Source of the DNA: Verrucomicrobiia bacterium DG1235
GTDB lineage: Bacteria; Verrucomicrobiota; Verrucomicrobiia; Opitutales; Opitutaceae
NCBI GenBank assembly: GCA_000155695.1
Contig: DS990592.1
Coordinates: 5,150,389 to 5,214,388, forward strand
Direction of reading: 5' to 3'
DNA length: 64,000 nt
Made by a program: the position numbers and the translations under genes. Under the pieces are notes generated by a model. That model saw only the letters and a program-made list of their open reading frames with translations. It did no database searches and was not told where the DNA came from. Shown here in pieces: positions 9,020 through 18,398 of the stretch (its first letter is position 1; every line of letters begins with the position of its first letter).

Positions 9020-11752
9020 ATGGCAAAGGAAATCAATCAAGGCTACGATCCGAAGGAAGTTGAGACCAAGTGGTACGCCGCTTGGGAAAAAAGCGGCTGC
9101 TTCGAAGGCGAAGTGCAGGAAGGCAAAGAGCCTTATAGCATCATGATCCCGCCGCCGAACGTCACGGGCATCCTGCACATGGGACACGTCCTGGACAATA
9201 CTTTGCAGGATATCTTCATCCGCCGGGCCCGTCTCGAAGGTAAGAGTACGCTCTGGTTTCCCGGAACGGATCACGCGTCTATCGCCACGCAGACCAAGGT
9301 CGAGCAGGCTCTCAGAGCCGAGGGCACGAGTCGTCGCGAGGTCGGCCGTGAAAAGTTTCTCGAACGCGCCTGGCAGTGGAGCGACGATCACGGCGGCAAG
9401 ATTCTAAATCAGCTGAAGAAGCTCGGGGCGTCCTGCGATTGGCGGCGCACGACGTTCACGATGGACGAGAGCTACGAGCGCAGCGTTCGGGCGGCCTTCG
9501 TAAAGCTCTACGACCGCGGTTACATCTACCGTGGCAAGCGCCTCGTCAACTGGTGCCCAAGTTCGCAGACAGCTCTTTCCAACGAGGAAGTCATCATGAA
9601 GCCCCAGAAGGGGAAGTTCTGGAAGATGCGCTACGAGCTCGTCGAGGAACCGGGCCGTTTCATCGAGATTTCCACCACGCGTCCGGAAACGATCATGGGC
9701 GATACGGCGGTTGCGGTTCATCCCGACGACGAGCGTTATGCTGATATCGTAGGCAAGAAGGTTTGGCGTCCTTTCCCACGCGAGGCGATTCCAGTCGTCG
9801 CGGACCGCGCGGTCGAGAAGGACTTCGGAACGGGAGCCCTCAAGGTCACTCCGGCCCACGACCAGGTCGACTTCGACATCGGCAAGCGCCACAACCTGCC
9901 GCTCATCGACATCATGAATCCTGACGGCACGCTTAGCGACGCGGCAGGCGAAGAGTTCGCGGGCATGGAGCGATTCGCCGCCCGAAAGTACGCAGCCAAG
10001 AAGCTCGAAGAGCTCGGACTGCTCGTCGACACGGAAGACTACGAAAACAACGTTGGCTTCTCCGAACGAGCGGACGTGCCTATCGAACCACGCCTTTCTG
10101 AGCAGTGGTACCTCAAATACCCGAAGGTAGAGGAAGCCAAAGCGGCGGTCGAAAAGGGGATCATCAAGTTTCACCCGAAGCGCTGGGAAAAGGTTTACCT
10201 GCATTGGCTCAACAACATTCAGGACTGGTGCATCAGCCGCCAGCTCTGGTGGGGACAGCGCATTCCGGTTTGGTACAAGAAGGGCGAGGATCGCTTGGAC
10301 TCGGCGAATTGGCATGTTTCGGTCGACGGTCCGTCTGACCCGGAGAACTGGGAGCAGGACGAGGACGCTTTGGACACGTGGGCGTCTTCCTATCTCTGGC
10401 CCTTTGCCACGCTTGGTTGGCCGAATACGGATGAGAAGACCCTCAAGGAGCTCGAGCACTTTTATCCCACCAGCACTTTGGTAACCGGCTTCGACATCAT
10501 CTTCTTCTGGGTGGCTCGCATGATCATGGCGGGGCTTGAGCTCTACGGAGACGATAAGAAGGAGCTGACTGATGACGAAATCGCGGCTCGTATCCCATTT
10601 AAGGATATCTTCATCCACGGCCTCATTCGCGACGAAAAGGGTCGCAAGATGTCTAAGACGCTTGGCAACTCTCCCGACCCGCTCGATCTCATCGAGAAGT
10701 TCGGGGCGGACGGATTGCGCTTTGGCATTATCAACATTGCTCCAAGCGGTTCCGATATTCTCTTCTCGGAAGACCGCATCGAAATCGGGCGTAACTTTAG
10801 CAACAAGCTCTGGAACGCCTGCCGCTTCCGTCAGATGAATGGCCCGGCCGACGCTAACGCTACGCTTGATGGGATTCTTGATCGCTTACAGACGTCGCCG
10901 CTCGATGGATACAGCAATTGGATTCTATCCCGCATGCTCGAAACCATGCGTGAAATCGAGGGCCAGTTCGCGAAGTTCGAGATGCAGCAGCTGACGAGCA
11001 CGCTTTATAATTTCGTCTGGGGTGATTTTTGCGATTGGTACGTCGAGGCGGCAAAGGCTTTGCTTCAGAAGAAGGAAGATCCGCGTCACAATATGGCTTT
11101 GGCTGTATCCGACCTCGTGATACGACAGGCCTTGCAACTTCTCCATCCGGTCATGCCGCATATTACAGAAGAGCTTTGGCACGCCATGGGCTTTTGCGAG
11201 GAGGGCGCGTTTATTCAGGATACGGTTTTGATTAAGGCGGACGAGCTGTCTGAGAAGCTGGCGGCTGCGGGCGTGACGGTTGATGCGGCGGGAGCCGCTA
11301 ATGTCGAGCACGTTAAGGAGCTCATCACGAAGGCTCGCGCGGTTAAGGCGGAGTACAATGTCGCCTCCAAGCGTGACGTGACGCTCTTCGTAACTCCGAC
11401 GGATGCTGCGAGTTCGACAATCGTGTCCGAAAACCTGGATACGATTAAGAAGCTAGCCGGAGCAGCGACGATAGAGCTCAAGGACAGCGTAGACGGCTGC
11501 CCAGGTTCGGTTGGGGCGCTTGGCACGGTTTATCTCGACCTATCCAGCGCGATCGACGTGGAGGCCGAAAAGGAGCGTCTCGGCAAAGAGCTCGCGAAGC
11601 TCGACGGGGCGATCAAGGCCGGCAGCGGCAAGCTAAATAGTCCGAATTTCGTAAACAAGGCTCCGGCAGCTGTTGTAGAAGGAGCGCGTAAGCAGCTTGC
11701 GGATACGCAAGCCAAGCGCGACGAGATCGCGAGATTGCTGGCGAGTCTGTAG
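9020..11752 (+). CDS. valS: Valyl-tRNA synthetase
   Basis: 910 residues from the ATG at 9020; a TTG start at 8903 would add 39 residues with no family counterpart. Class I synthetase charging tRNA-Val. Visible landmarks: PPPNVTGILHMGH with the HIGH-type HMGH at 53-56, the editing-domain segment STTRPETIMGDTAVAVHP, the GTGALKVTPAHDQVDF segment, WWGQRIPVWY, KMSKTLGNSPDPLDLI at about 543, and a C-terminal coiled-coil arm (about 845-910) typical of ValS. Full length and all catalytic motifs are intact. The 123 bp between the kinase and this start hold nothing recognisable. Confidence 0.98.
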   Translation: MAKEINQGYDPKEVETKWYAAWEKSGCFEGEVQEGKEPYSIMIPPPNVTGILHMGHVLDNTLQDIFIRRARLEGKSTLWFPGTDHASIATQTKVEQALRAEGTSRREVGREKFLERAWQWSDDHGGKILNQLKKLGASCDWRRTTFTMDESYERSVRAAFVKLYDRGYIYRGKRLVNWCPSSQTALSNEEVIMKPQKGKFWKMRYELVEEPGRFIEISTTRPETIMGDTAVAVHPDDERYADIVGKKVWRPFPREAIPVVADRAVEKDFGTGALKVTPAHDQVDFDIGKRHNLPLIDIMNPDGTLSDAAGEEFAGMERFAARKYAAKKLEELGLLVDTEDYENNVGFSERADVPIEPRLSEQWYLKYPKVEEAKAAVEKGIIKFHPKRWEKVYLHWLNNIQDWCISRQLWWGQRIPVWYKKGEDRLDSANWHVSVDGPSDPENWEQDEDALDTWASSYLWPFATLGWPNTDEKTLKELEHFYPTSTLVTGFDIIFFWVARMIMAGLELYGDDKKELTDDEIAARIPFKDIFIHGLIRDEKGRKMSKTLGNSPDPLDLIEKFGADGLRFGIINIAPSGSDILFSEDRIEIGRNFSNKLWNACRFRQMNGPADANATLDGILDRLQTSPLDGYSNWILSRMLETMREIEGQFAKFEMQQLTSTLYNFVWGDFCDWYVEAAKALLQKKEDPRHNMALAVSDLVIRQALQLLHPVMPHITEELWHAMGFCEEGAFIQDTVLIKADELSEKLAAAGVTVDAAGAANVEHVKELITKARAVKAEYNVASKRDVTLFVTPTDAASSTIVSENLDTIKKLAGAATIELKDSVDGCPGSVGALGTVYLDLSSAIDVEAEKERLGKELAKLDGAIKAGSGKLNSPNFVNKAPAAVVEGARKQLADTQAKRDEIARLLASL

Positions 11753-11759
11753 CGTTTTT

Positions 11760-11795
11760 TGCCCACGAATCGCACGAATGGGCGCGAATTGACTT
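11760..11795. repeat. Dispersed CACGAAT/GCGAAT-type intergenic repeat, copy 1
   Basis: Directly after valS lies a run of CACGAAT, GCACGAAT and GCGCGAATT units. Related runs follow at 12310-12380, 43511-43535 and 47685-47711. All lie between genes. Confidence 0.5.
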
Positions 11796-11803
11796 CAGGA
11801 ATG

Positions 11804-11832
11804 GAGCGGATCTGATCGATCCGCTCTTTTTT
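11804..11832 (+). terminator. Intrinsic terminator of valS
   Basis: Stem GAGCGGATC / GATCCGCTC (9 bp, 5-nt loop) followed by six T, 52 bp after the valS stop. Confidence 0.85.
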
Positions 11833-11897
11833 GTGTGGGGTATTGTTGCGGGGAGGCGAGAGAGTGGAGCACGATAGGCTGATCGCGGCTGATTTTG

Positions 11898-12311
11898 TTA
11901 GCTCTCGTGAAGAGCGTCGACGCGTTCCAGTAAGTCGTTAATCGTGTGTATCGATTGGATACGGTGGTGGGGGAGTGGGGTTGCCAGGAGGGATTGGAAG
12001 GGGGCGAAGTCGAGGAGATCGTGCGTCTTTTGTTCGCCGTTTTCCACTAGGGTGACGCGGTAGGCGAATTCTCCGTCTTTGAGGCGTCGAATTTTAGGCG
12101 GGCCTTTTTTCTTGGGGAGCTTCTTCGCTTTGGCGCGTTTTCGCTTGGTGGCGGAGGGCAGTGCCGCCTGGGGTGTGGCGAAGGGGTAGGGTTGCCCAAG
12201 GATGCCCGAGATGCTGGTCTCGATGTGGTTGAGGTCGGCGAGGGTAGTCTCCCGCTCGATGAGGAGGGAGTTGACCGCGACGAGCTCGTCTATGGACATG
12301 TTATCTGACAT
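11898..12311 (-). CDS. Hypothetical protein with basic Lys/Arg-rich centre
   Basis: 137 residues, function not recognised. The N-terminal third is helical and heptad-like (NSLLIERETTLADLNHIETS). The middle is very basic (KRKRAKAKKLPKKKGPPK) and would bind nucleic acid or another polyanion. The C-terminal third ends in a helix (HTINDLLERVDALHES). It lacks a signal peptide and is likely cytoplasmic. It is the last gene of a minus-strand run after an FtsK-type translocase, an LRV-repeat protein and another coiled-coil protein; 83 bp with a dispersed repeat separate it from the latter. Codon use agrees with its neighbours. Confidence 0.6.
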   Translation of the reverse strand: MSDNMSIDELVAVNSLLIERETTLADLNHIETSISGILGQPYPFATPQAALPSATKRKRAKAKKLPKKKGPPKIRRLKDGEFAYRVTLVENGEQKTHDLLDFAPFQSLLATPLPHHRIQSIHTINDLLERVDALHES

Positions 12312-12380
12312 TGCGTTTTTCGCCCACGAATTGCTCGAATCGTCACGAACGATATGATTCGTGTGGATTCGTGATATTCG
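12310..12380. repeat. Dispersed CACGAAT/GCGAAT-type intergenic repeat, copy 2
   Basis: The gap between two small minus-strand genes holds CGCCCACGAATTGCTCGAAT followed by GTCACGAA, ATTCGTG and GATTCGTG in both orientations. The motif family matches the copy after valS. Confidence 0.5.
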
Positions 12381-12394
12381 GGGAAGAAGAATTA

Positions 12395-12751
12395 CTATTC
12401 TTCTTCTTCGGCTGGAGTTTCCTTTTTGTCGGATTCCTTTTCGGCTGTCTGCTCTTTGTCTTCAGCTGACTTGGCCACGGCTTTCTTGGCGGCTTTTTTG
12501 GGAGCGGTAGGTGTTGGGAAAGCGGATACAGGGGCGGGGGGCTCGGGGAAGGGGAAGACGCCTTCTTCGCCGACGATGGATTCTACCTGACCTTCGAGTT
12601 CGCTGATGCGCTGGTAGGCAGCTTCGCGCTCTTCGAGAAGGGTATCGATCTGGGTGCGGGCTTCGAGGGCTTGGCGAATTGTTTCGCTGTCGCCGCGTAG
12701 GACGATCTCCGTGAAGGAGATGGGTTCGAGTTTTTGCTGTTTTTTGGCCAT
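12395..12751 (-). CDS. Hypothetical coiled-coil protein with acidic/Lys-Ala-rich tail
   Basis: 118 residues, unrecognised. Residues about 18-58 form a continuous amphipathic helix (RQALEARTQIDTLLEEREAA, then YQRISELEGQVESIV) that would make a coiled coil. Residues about 65-118 are low complexity: a proline-rich hinge, a KKAAKKAVAKSAEDKEQ segment and a terminal run of glutamates. It starts 4 bp after the stop of the LRV-repeat gene, so the two are almost certainly co-translated. It may be an adaptor or partner of that protein; this is inference from position only. Confidence 0.65.
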   Translation of the reverse strand: MAKKQQKLEPISFTEIVLRGDSETIRQALEARTQIDTLLEEREAAYQRISELEGQVESIVGEEGVFPFPEPPAPVSAFPTPTAPKKAAKKAVAKSAEDKEQTAEKESDKKETPAEEEE

Positions 12752-12755
12752 GTCT

Positions 12756-14258
12756 CTATTCTTTGAAAAAGGTTAATATGTTTTTGAGAATGTTTCGGTG
12801 CGAGCTGGTTGAGTGACTGGTGGCTCTTGCGGATTGAAGGGGTTCGGCGTCTGTCGAGCTTGAGGGCGTATTCAAGATCTGGTTGCGGCGGGCGATGGCT
12901 TTTTCGGCGGCGTTGGCGATGTCTTGGCTGGGGTCGTAGCAGAGCGCTTTGAGCTGGGCTTCGGGCAGCTTGTCGTTGTTGACCACGGATTCGCGCACTT
13001 TCTCGCAAGGGTCTTGGCTGAGAGTGACGAGGGTCTGAGTGGAAAGGCTGAGGGCGTTGGCGGCGAAGGCTCGCAGGGATGGGTTCGCGCTGGCGGCGAA
13101 GCGTTCGGCGGCGGCTTCTTCGATGTGCGGGTAGTCGATGGCTTGGAAGGCGATGTGTTCGGCTACTTCGTCGTCTTGGCGTTGGTTGATGAGGCGATCC
13201 CAATGTGTGTCGTTTAGGTCTTCGCGGTAGGCGACGAGTTTGGCGACTTGTGGATTCGGGTGGAGGCAGAGTTCGCCGATAAGTTCGGGGCTGGCGCTTG
13301 GATTTTTTGCGAGGGCGCAGCATGCTTGCAGGTCGTGGGAAGCGGCGATGCGCTCGGCGATGTCTTGCTGGAGATTGGCGCTGGCGGCGAGGTAGCGGCG
13401 GGCTTTTTCGGATGTATCCTGAGCGAGGATACGTTGGATAGCGGCGGGCAAGTCTGGTTGTTGGGCTAGGTAGACGCGGTCGTCGGTGTAGTCGGACTCG
13501 GCGAGCCAGAGCATTTCCGGAAGTGAGATCGCTGTACGGTCGAGAGCGGGGAAGCGGACGCTCGGGTGGGTGGAGTAGCGCAGGGAGGTCTGGACGGTGG
13601 GGGAGAGGGGAGTGGTTTGGCGGAGTAGGAGGGATTGCAGGGACTCGTCGTCGAGGTCGGCCCACATTTGGAGGAGCTCGGGCTCGAGAGCGGAGTTTTG
13701 CAGGAGGGCGGTTTTGACGAGAATGCTCGGGTCGCGGCTTAGGTGGTGGGCGACGTCGGTGTCGAGGTTTTCGCGGTCGGCGAGGGAGATCTTGACGGCA
13801 GGCTCCGCGTCGCCGGCGAGGATGAATTGGAGGTAGGTCGGCAGGGCGGGGTTTTCGGCTATGGCGGCGCGGACGAAGGCGGCTTCGTCTTCAGCGAGGT
13901 TTTGGCACTCCTTAGGGCTGACGTTTGGGTTGCGGGCGACGGCGACGCGTACGCTCGCGTTTTTGTGAGCTGCCAGTTGGTTGAGCGTCTGCTGAGAGGA
14001 ACGGGGGTTTGCGGCGAGGGCTGCTGCTATTTCTATCTGCTTGGGTTTTAGCTCGGTGGCAATGGTTTGGGCTAGTTCCGATGGGATGAGCGGGTACTGG
14101 GCAAGAAAGAGGACATGCTTCGAGTTGTCTGAATAATCTGAATACAGGCTGCGAAGGGCGAAGCTGGAGATGGGGCGCTTGCGGGTGCCTTTGATCACTT
14201 TCTCGCTGCCGTGCTCTTCGAGGGCGTCGAGCAGATCGTTTATGGATAGGATGTCCAT
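12756..14258 (-). CDS. Leucine-rich-repeat-variant (LRV/HEAT-like) protein
   Basis: 500 residues made mostly of about 24-residue helical repeats from residue 70 to about 460. The LRV-type consensus 'ANP..S...L..LA......VR..VA.NP' is visible in AALAANPRSSQQTLNQLAAH, NASVRVAVARNPNVSPKECQ and CALAKNPSASPELIGELCLH. Such solenoids bind proteins; the Azotobacter LRV protein also carries an Fe-S cluster, but no cysteine cluster is present here. There is no signal peptide. The C-terminus is Ser/Thr-rich with a final amphipathic helix. It is the first gene of a three-gene run behind the FtsK-type gene, so a scaffold role near the chromosome or division site is possible but unproven. Confidence 0.75.
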   Translation of the reverse strand: MDILSINDLLDALEEHGSEKVIKGTRKRPISSFALRSLYSDYSDNSKHVLFLAQYPLIPSELAQTIATELKPKQIEIAAALAANPRSSQQTLNQLAAHKNASVRVAVARNPNVSPKECQNLAEDEAAFVRAAIAENPALPTYLQFILAGDAEPAVKISLADRENLDTDVAHHLSRDPSILVKTALLQNSALEPELLQMWADLDDESLQSLLLRQTTPLSPTVQTSLRYSTHPSVRFPALDRTAISLPEMLWLAESDYTDDRVYLAQQPDLPAAIQRILAQDTSEKARRYLAASANLQQDIAERIAASHDLQACCALAKNPSASPELIGELCLHPNPQVAKLVAYREDLNDTHWDRLINQRQDDEVAEHIAFQAIDYPHIEEAAAERFAASANPSLRAFAANALSLSTQTLVTLSQDPCEKVRESVVNNDKLPEAQLKALCYDPSQDIANAAEKAIARRNQILNTPSSSTDAEPLQSARATSHSTSSHRNILKNILTFFKE

Positions 14259-14364
14259 TTAGTAGCTGCGCTCCTGAGTGGTGAGTAGTGAAGAGTGAGT
14301 TGTGAAAAGGGAGAGGGATCCTGCAGCGCGGGACGTGCAGTAAAGCCCGTGCCCTAAGGCTGGG

Positions 14365-14415
14365 GTTGTGGGGGCGCTTGCAGTGCGGCGTGGCGCGAGC
14401 GCCAGCCCTACGTCG
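14365..14415. repeat. GC-rich inverted repeat between ftsK-like and LRV genes
   Basis: The 167-bp gap holds a GAGTGAGT-type simple repeat near 14277-14310. It also holds a GC-rich block in which GGCGCT and AGCGCC form the ends of a hairpin, followed by CCAGCCCTACG. Similar GC-rich blocks ending in CCCTACG occur around 50030-50040. It may be a REP-like element. Confidence 0.35.
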
Positions 14416-14425
14416 GTTGCGGTGC

Positions 14426-16294
14426 TCATCGTCCGAGGTCCTCCGATGTTACGAAAACTTCGCGGGGGGTGGAGCCGTTTTGCGGGCCGATGTGGAAGCG
14501 GTCTTCCATTTCCTCGATGAGGGTGGCGGCTCGGTTGTAACCGATGCGGAGGCGGCGCTGGAGATAGCTGGTGCTGGCTTTTTGAGTTTCGGCTACGATA
14601 GCGAGGGCCTCGAGGTAGAGGTCGTCGGCCCCTTCTGCGAGGGTGCCGTCGGCTGCGGGAGTGATGGTGGCGAGGTCGACGCGGTTGCGGTCGGGTTGCT
14701 CAGCGGAAACGTGGGTTACGACGCGGGTGAGTTCCTCGTCTTGTACCATGGGACTTTGGATACGTACGAGTCGGGCGAAGCCAGGAGGATTGAAAAGCAT
14801 GTCGCCTTGGCCGAGGAGGGATTCGGCTCCTTTGCAATCGAGGATGGTGCGGGAGTCGACGATGGAGGATACTTGAAAGGCGATGCGGGTCGGGTAGTTG
14901 GCCTTGATGACGCCGGTGATGACGTTCACCGAGGGGCGCTGGGTGGCGATGATGGTATGGATGCCGACGGCGCGGGAGAGCTGGGCGATGCGGGCGAGGG
15001 AGGCTTCGGCCTCGCCTTTGGAGGTCATCATGAGATCGGCCAGCTCGTCGATGATGACGACCATGAAGGGCATTTTCTCGAAGCCTTGGGCTTCGGCCTT
15101 GGCGTTGTAGCCGGCGATGTTGCGGACCTGTTTTTCCGCGAGGGTTTCGTAGCGGTCCTCCATTTCCTTGACGACCCATTTGAGGAGGAGGACGGCGGTT
15201 TTAGGGTCGCCGACGACGGGGTGGATGAGGTGGGGGACGTCTTTAAAGAGTCCGAATTCGACACGTTTCGGGTCGATGAGAACGAGCTCGAGCTCTTGCG
15301 GGGAAAATTTGTAGAGGAGGCTGACGATGAGGTTGCTCATGCAGACGGACTTGCCGCTGCCGGTGGCGCCTGCTATAAGGAGGTGGGGAGCTTTGGCGAG
15401 GTCGGCCACGATGATCTTGCCTTGGATATCCATGCCGATGGCGAGCGGGATGGACTCGGAGCCGTGTTGCCAAGCCTTTGATTCGAAGACGGAGCGAAGG
15501 CGGATGGGCAGTGTGTTGCCGTTGCTCACTTCGACGCCGACGAAGGGTTCGCCTGGGATGGGGGCTTGGATGCGGACGTTGGTCTGGGCGAGGTTGAGCG
15601 AAATGTTTTTCTGCAGAGCGCTGATTTTCTCGACGCGTACGCCGATGCCTGGGCGAACGCGGAACTGGGTGACGCGGGGGCCGACGACGGCGTCATAGAC
15701 GAGGGCGTCTACGGCGAAGTTGTCGAGGGTGCCTTGGAGGGCGCGTTCCTGGGTCTCGAGGGCATCGGGCGAGACGAGAGTTGTAGAGTCGAGTTGGGAG
15801 GCTTCCAGAAGCTCGATGGTGGGAGCTGCGTAGGGAATGCTCGTCGACGAGCTCAGGATCTCCGCTTCGCGGCGAGGAGGTTCTGCTTCTGTTTCCGCTT
15901 CCTCTTCGACGGGAGTTTCGATGGGAGGGCGGCCTGCGAGCTGGGCGTGGGCGCTTTCGAGCATGAGGGCGAAACGGGTTTCGCGCTCGGCGGCGAGGTC
16001 GCTGAAATAGGTCTGACGTTCTTCGCGGTCCTTGAGGATGGCGTCGAGCTCGGTACGCCATTTGGCGATTTGGCGTTGCTCGGCTTCGAGGATGGAGGTT
16101 TCGAGCTGGGCGGCGCGGACGAGGTCGTCGGGGAGGTTTTTCGTGTCCGGATCGGCTTGCGACGGGATCACTTGAGTCTCTTGGTCGTGGTCTTGCTCGT
16201 CGTCCCGCTCGCCCGCCATGTTTTCGAGGAATCGGCGGACGCCGTCTTTGACGCGGCGAATGGATTTGGTGTTGAGAGAAGATGGACGAGGCAT
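14426..16294 (-). CDS. ftsK: FtsK/SpoIIIE-type DNA translocase without membrane domain
   Basis: 622 residues from the ATG at 16294; an extra 27 residues upstream look non-coding. There is no transmembrane segment. Residues about 55-125 are a charged coiled coil, followed by a linker rich in Glu and Pro. The FtsK beta domain then starts near residue 190, with Walker A GATGSGKS at 309-316, Walker B VVIIDELADLMM, IIATQRPSVNVITG and LDCKGAESLLGQGDMLF. The winged-helix gamma domain lies about 545-600 (KASTSYLQRRLRIGYNRAA). This motor pumps DNA and its gamma domain reads KOPS-type sequences. Absence of the four-helix anchor means either soluble action or attachment through a separate protein. Confidence 0.93.
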   Translation of the reverse strand: MPRPSSLNTKSIRRVKDGVRRFLENMAGERDDEQDHDQETQVIPSQADPDTKNLPDDLVRAAQLETSILEAEQRQIAKWRTELDAILKDREERQTYFSDLAAERETRFALMLESAHAQLAGRPPIETPVEEEAETEAEPPRREAEILSSSTSIPYAAPTIELLEASQLDSTTLVSPDALETQERALQGTLDNFAVDALVYDAVVGPRVTQFRVRPGIGVRVEKISALQKNISLNLAQTNVRIQAPIPGEPFVGVEVSNGNTLPIRLRSVFESKAWQHGSESIPLAIGMDIQGKIIVADLAKAPHLLIAGATGSGKSVCMSNLIVSLLYKFSPQELELVLIDPKRVEFGLFKDVPHLIHPVVGDPKTAVLLLKWVVKEMEDRYETLAEKQVRNIAGYNAKAEAQGFEKMPFMVVIIDELADLMMTSKGEAEASLARIAQLSRAVGIHTIIATQRPSVNVITGVIKANYPTRIAFQVSSIVDSRTILDCKGAESLLGQGDMLFNPPGFARLVRIQSPMVQDEELTRVVTHVSAEQPDRNRVDLATITPAADGTLAEGADDLYLEALAIVAETQKASTSYLQRRLRIGYNRAATLIEEMEDRFHIGPQNGSTPREVFVTSEDLGR

Positions 16295-16473
16295 GAATGG
16301 GCGCGACGCGATGGAGATATTGACGGTCTCGATTCGAGAATCAGAGGACGCTGTCGATGCCCGGCTAGTGTTCAAGGATTTTTGGGGAGAATCGTGTGTC
16401 CCCGAGGGGGAGCTTTGGCATGCGGAAGGTTTAGCCGTTGCTGAAAAGGGAAGATGCCGCTAGGAACGCTGAA

Positions 16474-17253
16474 ATGGAAGCGTGGACGATAGCGCAACCG
16501 TCTGAGAGGTGGACCTCCTCAGTCGAATATTTCTGGCTGGTAGAGGAATCTGCGAGTGGGGTGTTCGAAGTGGTGCCGGATGGGCGATTCGATTTTGGAA
16601 TATCGCTTTCGAGAGGGAGTCCGCGGTTCATTCTTTACGGTGTGGCGACGAAGCGGCGGCAATTGATTATGGAGAAAGGGACGCGGTACGCGGGCGCTCG
16701 GTTGAGGCCGGGGGTTGCGCTCTCGAGAGGTTTGGTTGATCGGAGGCCCTTGTGTGACGAAGAAGTGGAGCGAGAGGAGTTTGGAGGGATTGCTGCTCGC
16801 GAGATTCGGAATATGTTTGAAGAAGGGGCTGAGGTTTCGGTGGTGGAGGGAATTCTATCGCCGATTCTTGAGAAGGTCGTCGGGATAGATGATGCGGACT
16901 CGCGGTGGGTGAGACGCGCTACGGATAGCATCATAGCAAGCAAGGGAAGTGGGCGTATCGATGCTTTGGCGACGGAGTTGGGGGTGAGTCGTCGTTTTTT
17001 GGAATTGGTTTTCAAGCGGACGCTGGGGATTTCTCCAAAGCGATTCGCTCAGATAACGCGACTGGGAGCGGTCGCGAACCTGATAAGGGATCGCGAGGCG
17101 GATTGGGCGGGATTGGCTGCTGAATTTGAATTTTCCGATCAGGCTCACATGAGTCGAGACGTGTCGCGAATGACTGGATACACGCCGAGGCATTTTAAGG
17201 AAAGAGTCCGGGAGATGCCTGAAGGTTGGGCTGGGACTGTCGAGGAGGACTAG
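16474..17253 (+). CDS. AraC-family transcriptional regulator
   Basis: 259 residues from the ATG at 16474, which has AGGAA eight bases upstream; a start at 16438 is less likely. The N-terminal sensing domain is of the DUF6597 kind (YGVATKRRQLIM, GARLRPGVA). The C-terminal AraC helix-turn-helix spans about residues 150-245 with GRIDALATELGVSRRFLELV, FKRTLGISPKRFAQI and DQAHMSRDVSRMTGYTPRHF. It is followed after 54 bp by an aldo/keto reductase on the same strand, which it may control. It diverges from the FtsK-type gene, so the 179-bp gap holds both promoters. Confidence 0.88.
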   Translation: MEAWTIAQPSERWTSSVEYFWLVEESASGVFEVVPDGRFDFGISLSRGSPRFILYGVATKRRQLIMEKGTRYAGARLRPGVALSRGLVDRRPLCDEEVEREEFGGIAAREIRNMFEEGAEVSVVEGILSPILEKVVGIDDADSRWVRRATDSIIASKGSGRIDALATELGVSRRFLELVFKRTLGISPKRFAQITRLGAVANLIRDREADWAGLAAEFEFSDQAHMSRDVSRMTGYTPRHFKERVREMPEGWAGTVEED

Positions 17254-17307
17254 TTCGTTCGCATTTTTTCAATACGCGGTCGGTCGTTTGGGCTAGAGTA
17301 CTGCTCT

Positions 17308-18342
17308 ATGAAAACGATAGAGAAGACGATTGAATTGAAAAAGGTAGAGTTGGCTCAGACGGGCGAACGGGTGAGTGAGATTTGCCTTGGCTGTATGTTG
17401 ATGGGCTCGACGACGAGCAGAGAGGAATCGTTTCGAGTGATGGATGATTTCTTGGCGGCTGGTGGGGATTTTCTGGATACGGCGAATTGCTATGCTTGGT
17501 GGGTGGGCGACGGAGCGTTTGTGGGGGACGAGAGCGAGTTGGTTGTAGGCGAGTGGATGAAGCTTCGAGGGGCGCGGGATAAGGTGTTTCTTGCGACAAA
17601 AGTTGGCGGCCGATTGCAGGATGTCGCGAGTATGCGGGGAGCGGATGGGATGATTGACTGGAGTAGACTGCCAAATGAATATGAGCTGCAGACGGCGGGG
17701 ACGATAGAGCGCGAGATTGATGAGAGCTTACGACGATTGCAGACCGATCATGTGGATCTGTATTATGCGCATATCATGGATCCTCGGGTGCCTCTGGAAG
17801 AGACGCTTGAAGCTCTTAATAGTATAGTGATGGCGGGGAAGGCCCGCTATCTCGGCTGCAGTAATTTTACGACTGAACGGCTTCGAGAGGCGAGGGAGAT
17901 TTGTCGTAGAGAAGGCTGGGCGGAACCGGTGGCGATTCAGCAGCAGTACTCTTATCTCTGGCCGAATTCTAATGCGAATTTCGGGGTGATGCGAAATGTG
18001 GATACAGAGTTGATTGACTATTTGAAGGAGAATCCGGAGGTGGCGCTTCTAGGGTATTCGCCGCTGCTGAAAGGTCTTTATGACAGTGAGGAAAAGCGAA
18101 AGGCTTACTATGCTTGGGACCAGTTTGAGAGCGAGGATTCGCGGGTTCGCTTGACGCGGATACGGGAGCTTGCGGGAGAGTTGGGCGTATTGCCGAGTCA
18201 GCTCGTTTACGCTTGGTTGCTACACCAGCGGCCGCGTGTGATTCCGCTGCTTGGGTTTAGCCGATTCGAGCAATACCGGAGCAATTTGGAGTCGGTGGAA
18301 ATCGAACTAGATGAAGGGATGATGGAGCGATTGGGAGGCTGA
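17308..18342 (+). CDS. Aldo/keto reductase
   Basis: 344 residues of the NADP-dependent aldo/keto reductase barrel. The expected tetrad is visible: Asp in DFLDTANCYAWW, Tyr of the same segment, Lys in FLATKVGG, and His in DLYYAHIMDP. The coenzyme-binding segments KARYLGCSNFT and VIPLLGFSRFEQYRSNLESV are present. It reduces a carbonyl or sugar; the substrate is not evident. The FLDTANCYAWWVGDGAF region with an inserted DGMIDWSRLPNEYE loop resembles YajO/L-glyceraldehyde reductase-like members. It lies 54 bp behind the AraC regulator, probably as its target. Confidence 0.9.
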   Translation: MKTIEKTIELKKVELAQTGERVSEICLGCMLMGSTTSREESFRVMDDFLAAGGDFLDTANCYAWWVGDGAFVGDESELVVGEWMKLRGARDKVFLATKVGGRLQDVASMRGADGMIDWSRLPNEYELQTAGTIEREIDESLRRLQTDHVDLYYAHIMDPRVPLEETLEALNSIVMAGKARYLGCSNFTTERLREAREICRREGWAEPVAIQQQYSYLWPNSNANFGVMRNVDTELIDYLKENPEVALLGYSPLLKGLYDSEEKRKAYYAWDQFESEDSRVRLTRIRELAGELGVLPSQLVYAWLLHQRPRVIPLLGFSRFEQYRSNLESVEIELDEGMMERLGG

Positions 18343-18398
18343 AGAGATTGGATGTTTTTTTTGGCCACAAAAAGGCGCGAAATTCAGTTCGATGAAGG

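Noticed and set aside
9404..10618. A 404-codon open frame opposite valS
   Set aside because: Antisense shadow of a GC-rich conserved gene.
14366..15481. A 371-codon open frame opposite the FtsK-type gene
   Set aside because: It mirrors the FtsK coding strand, is low-complexity Gly/Asp/Val-rich and matches no family; the FtsK frame has all motor motifs.
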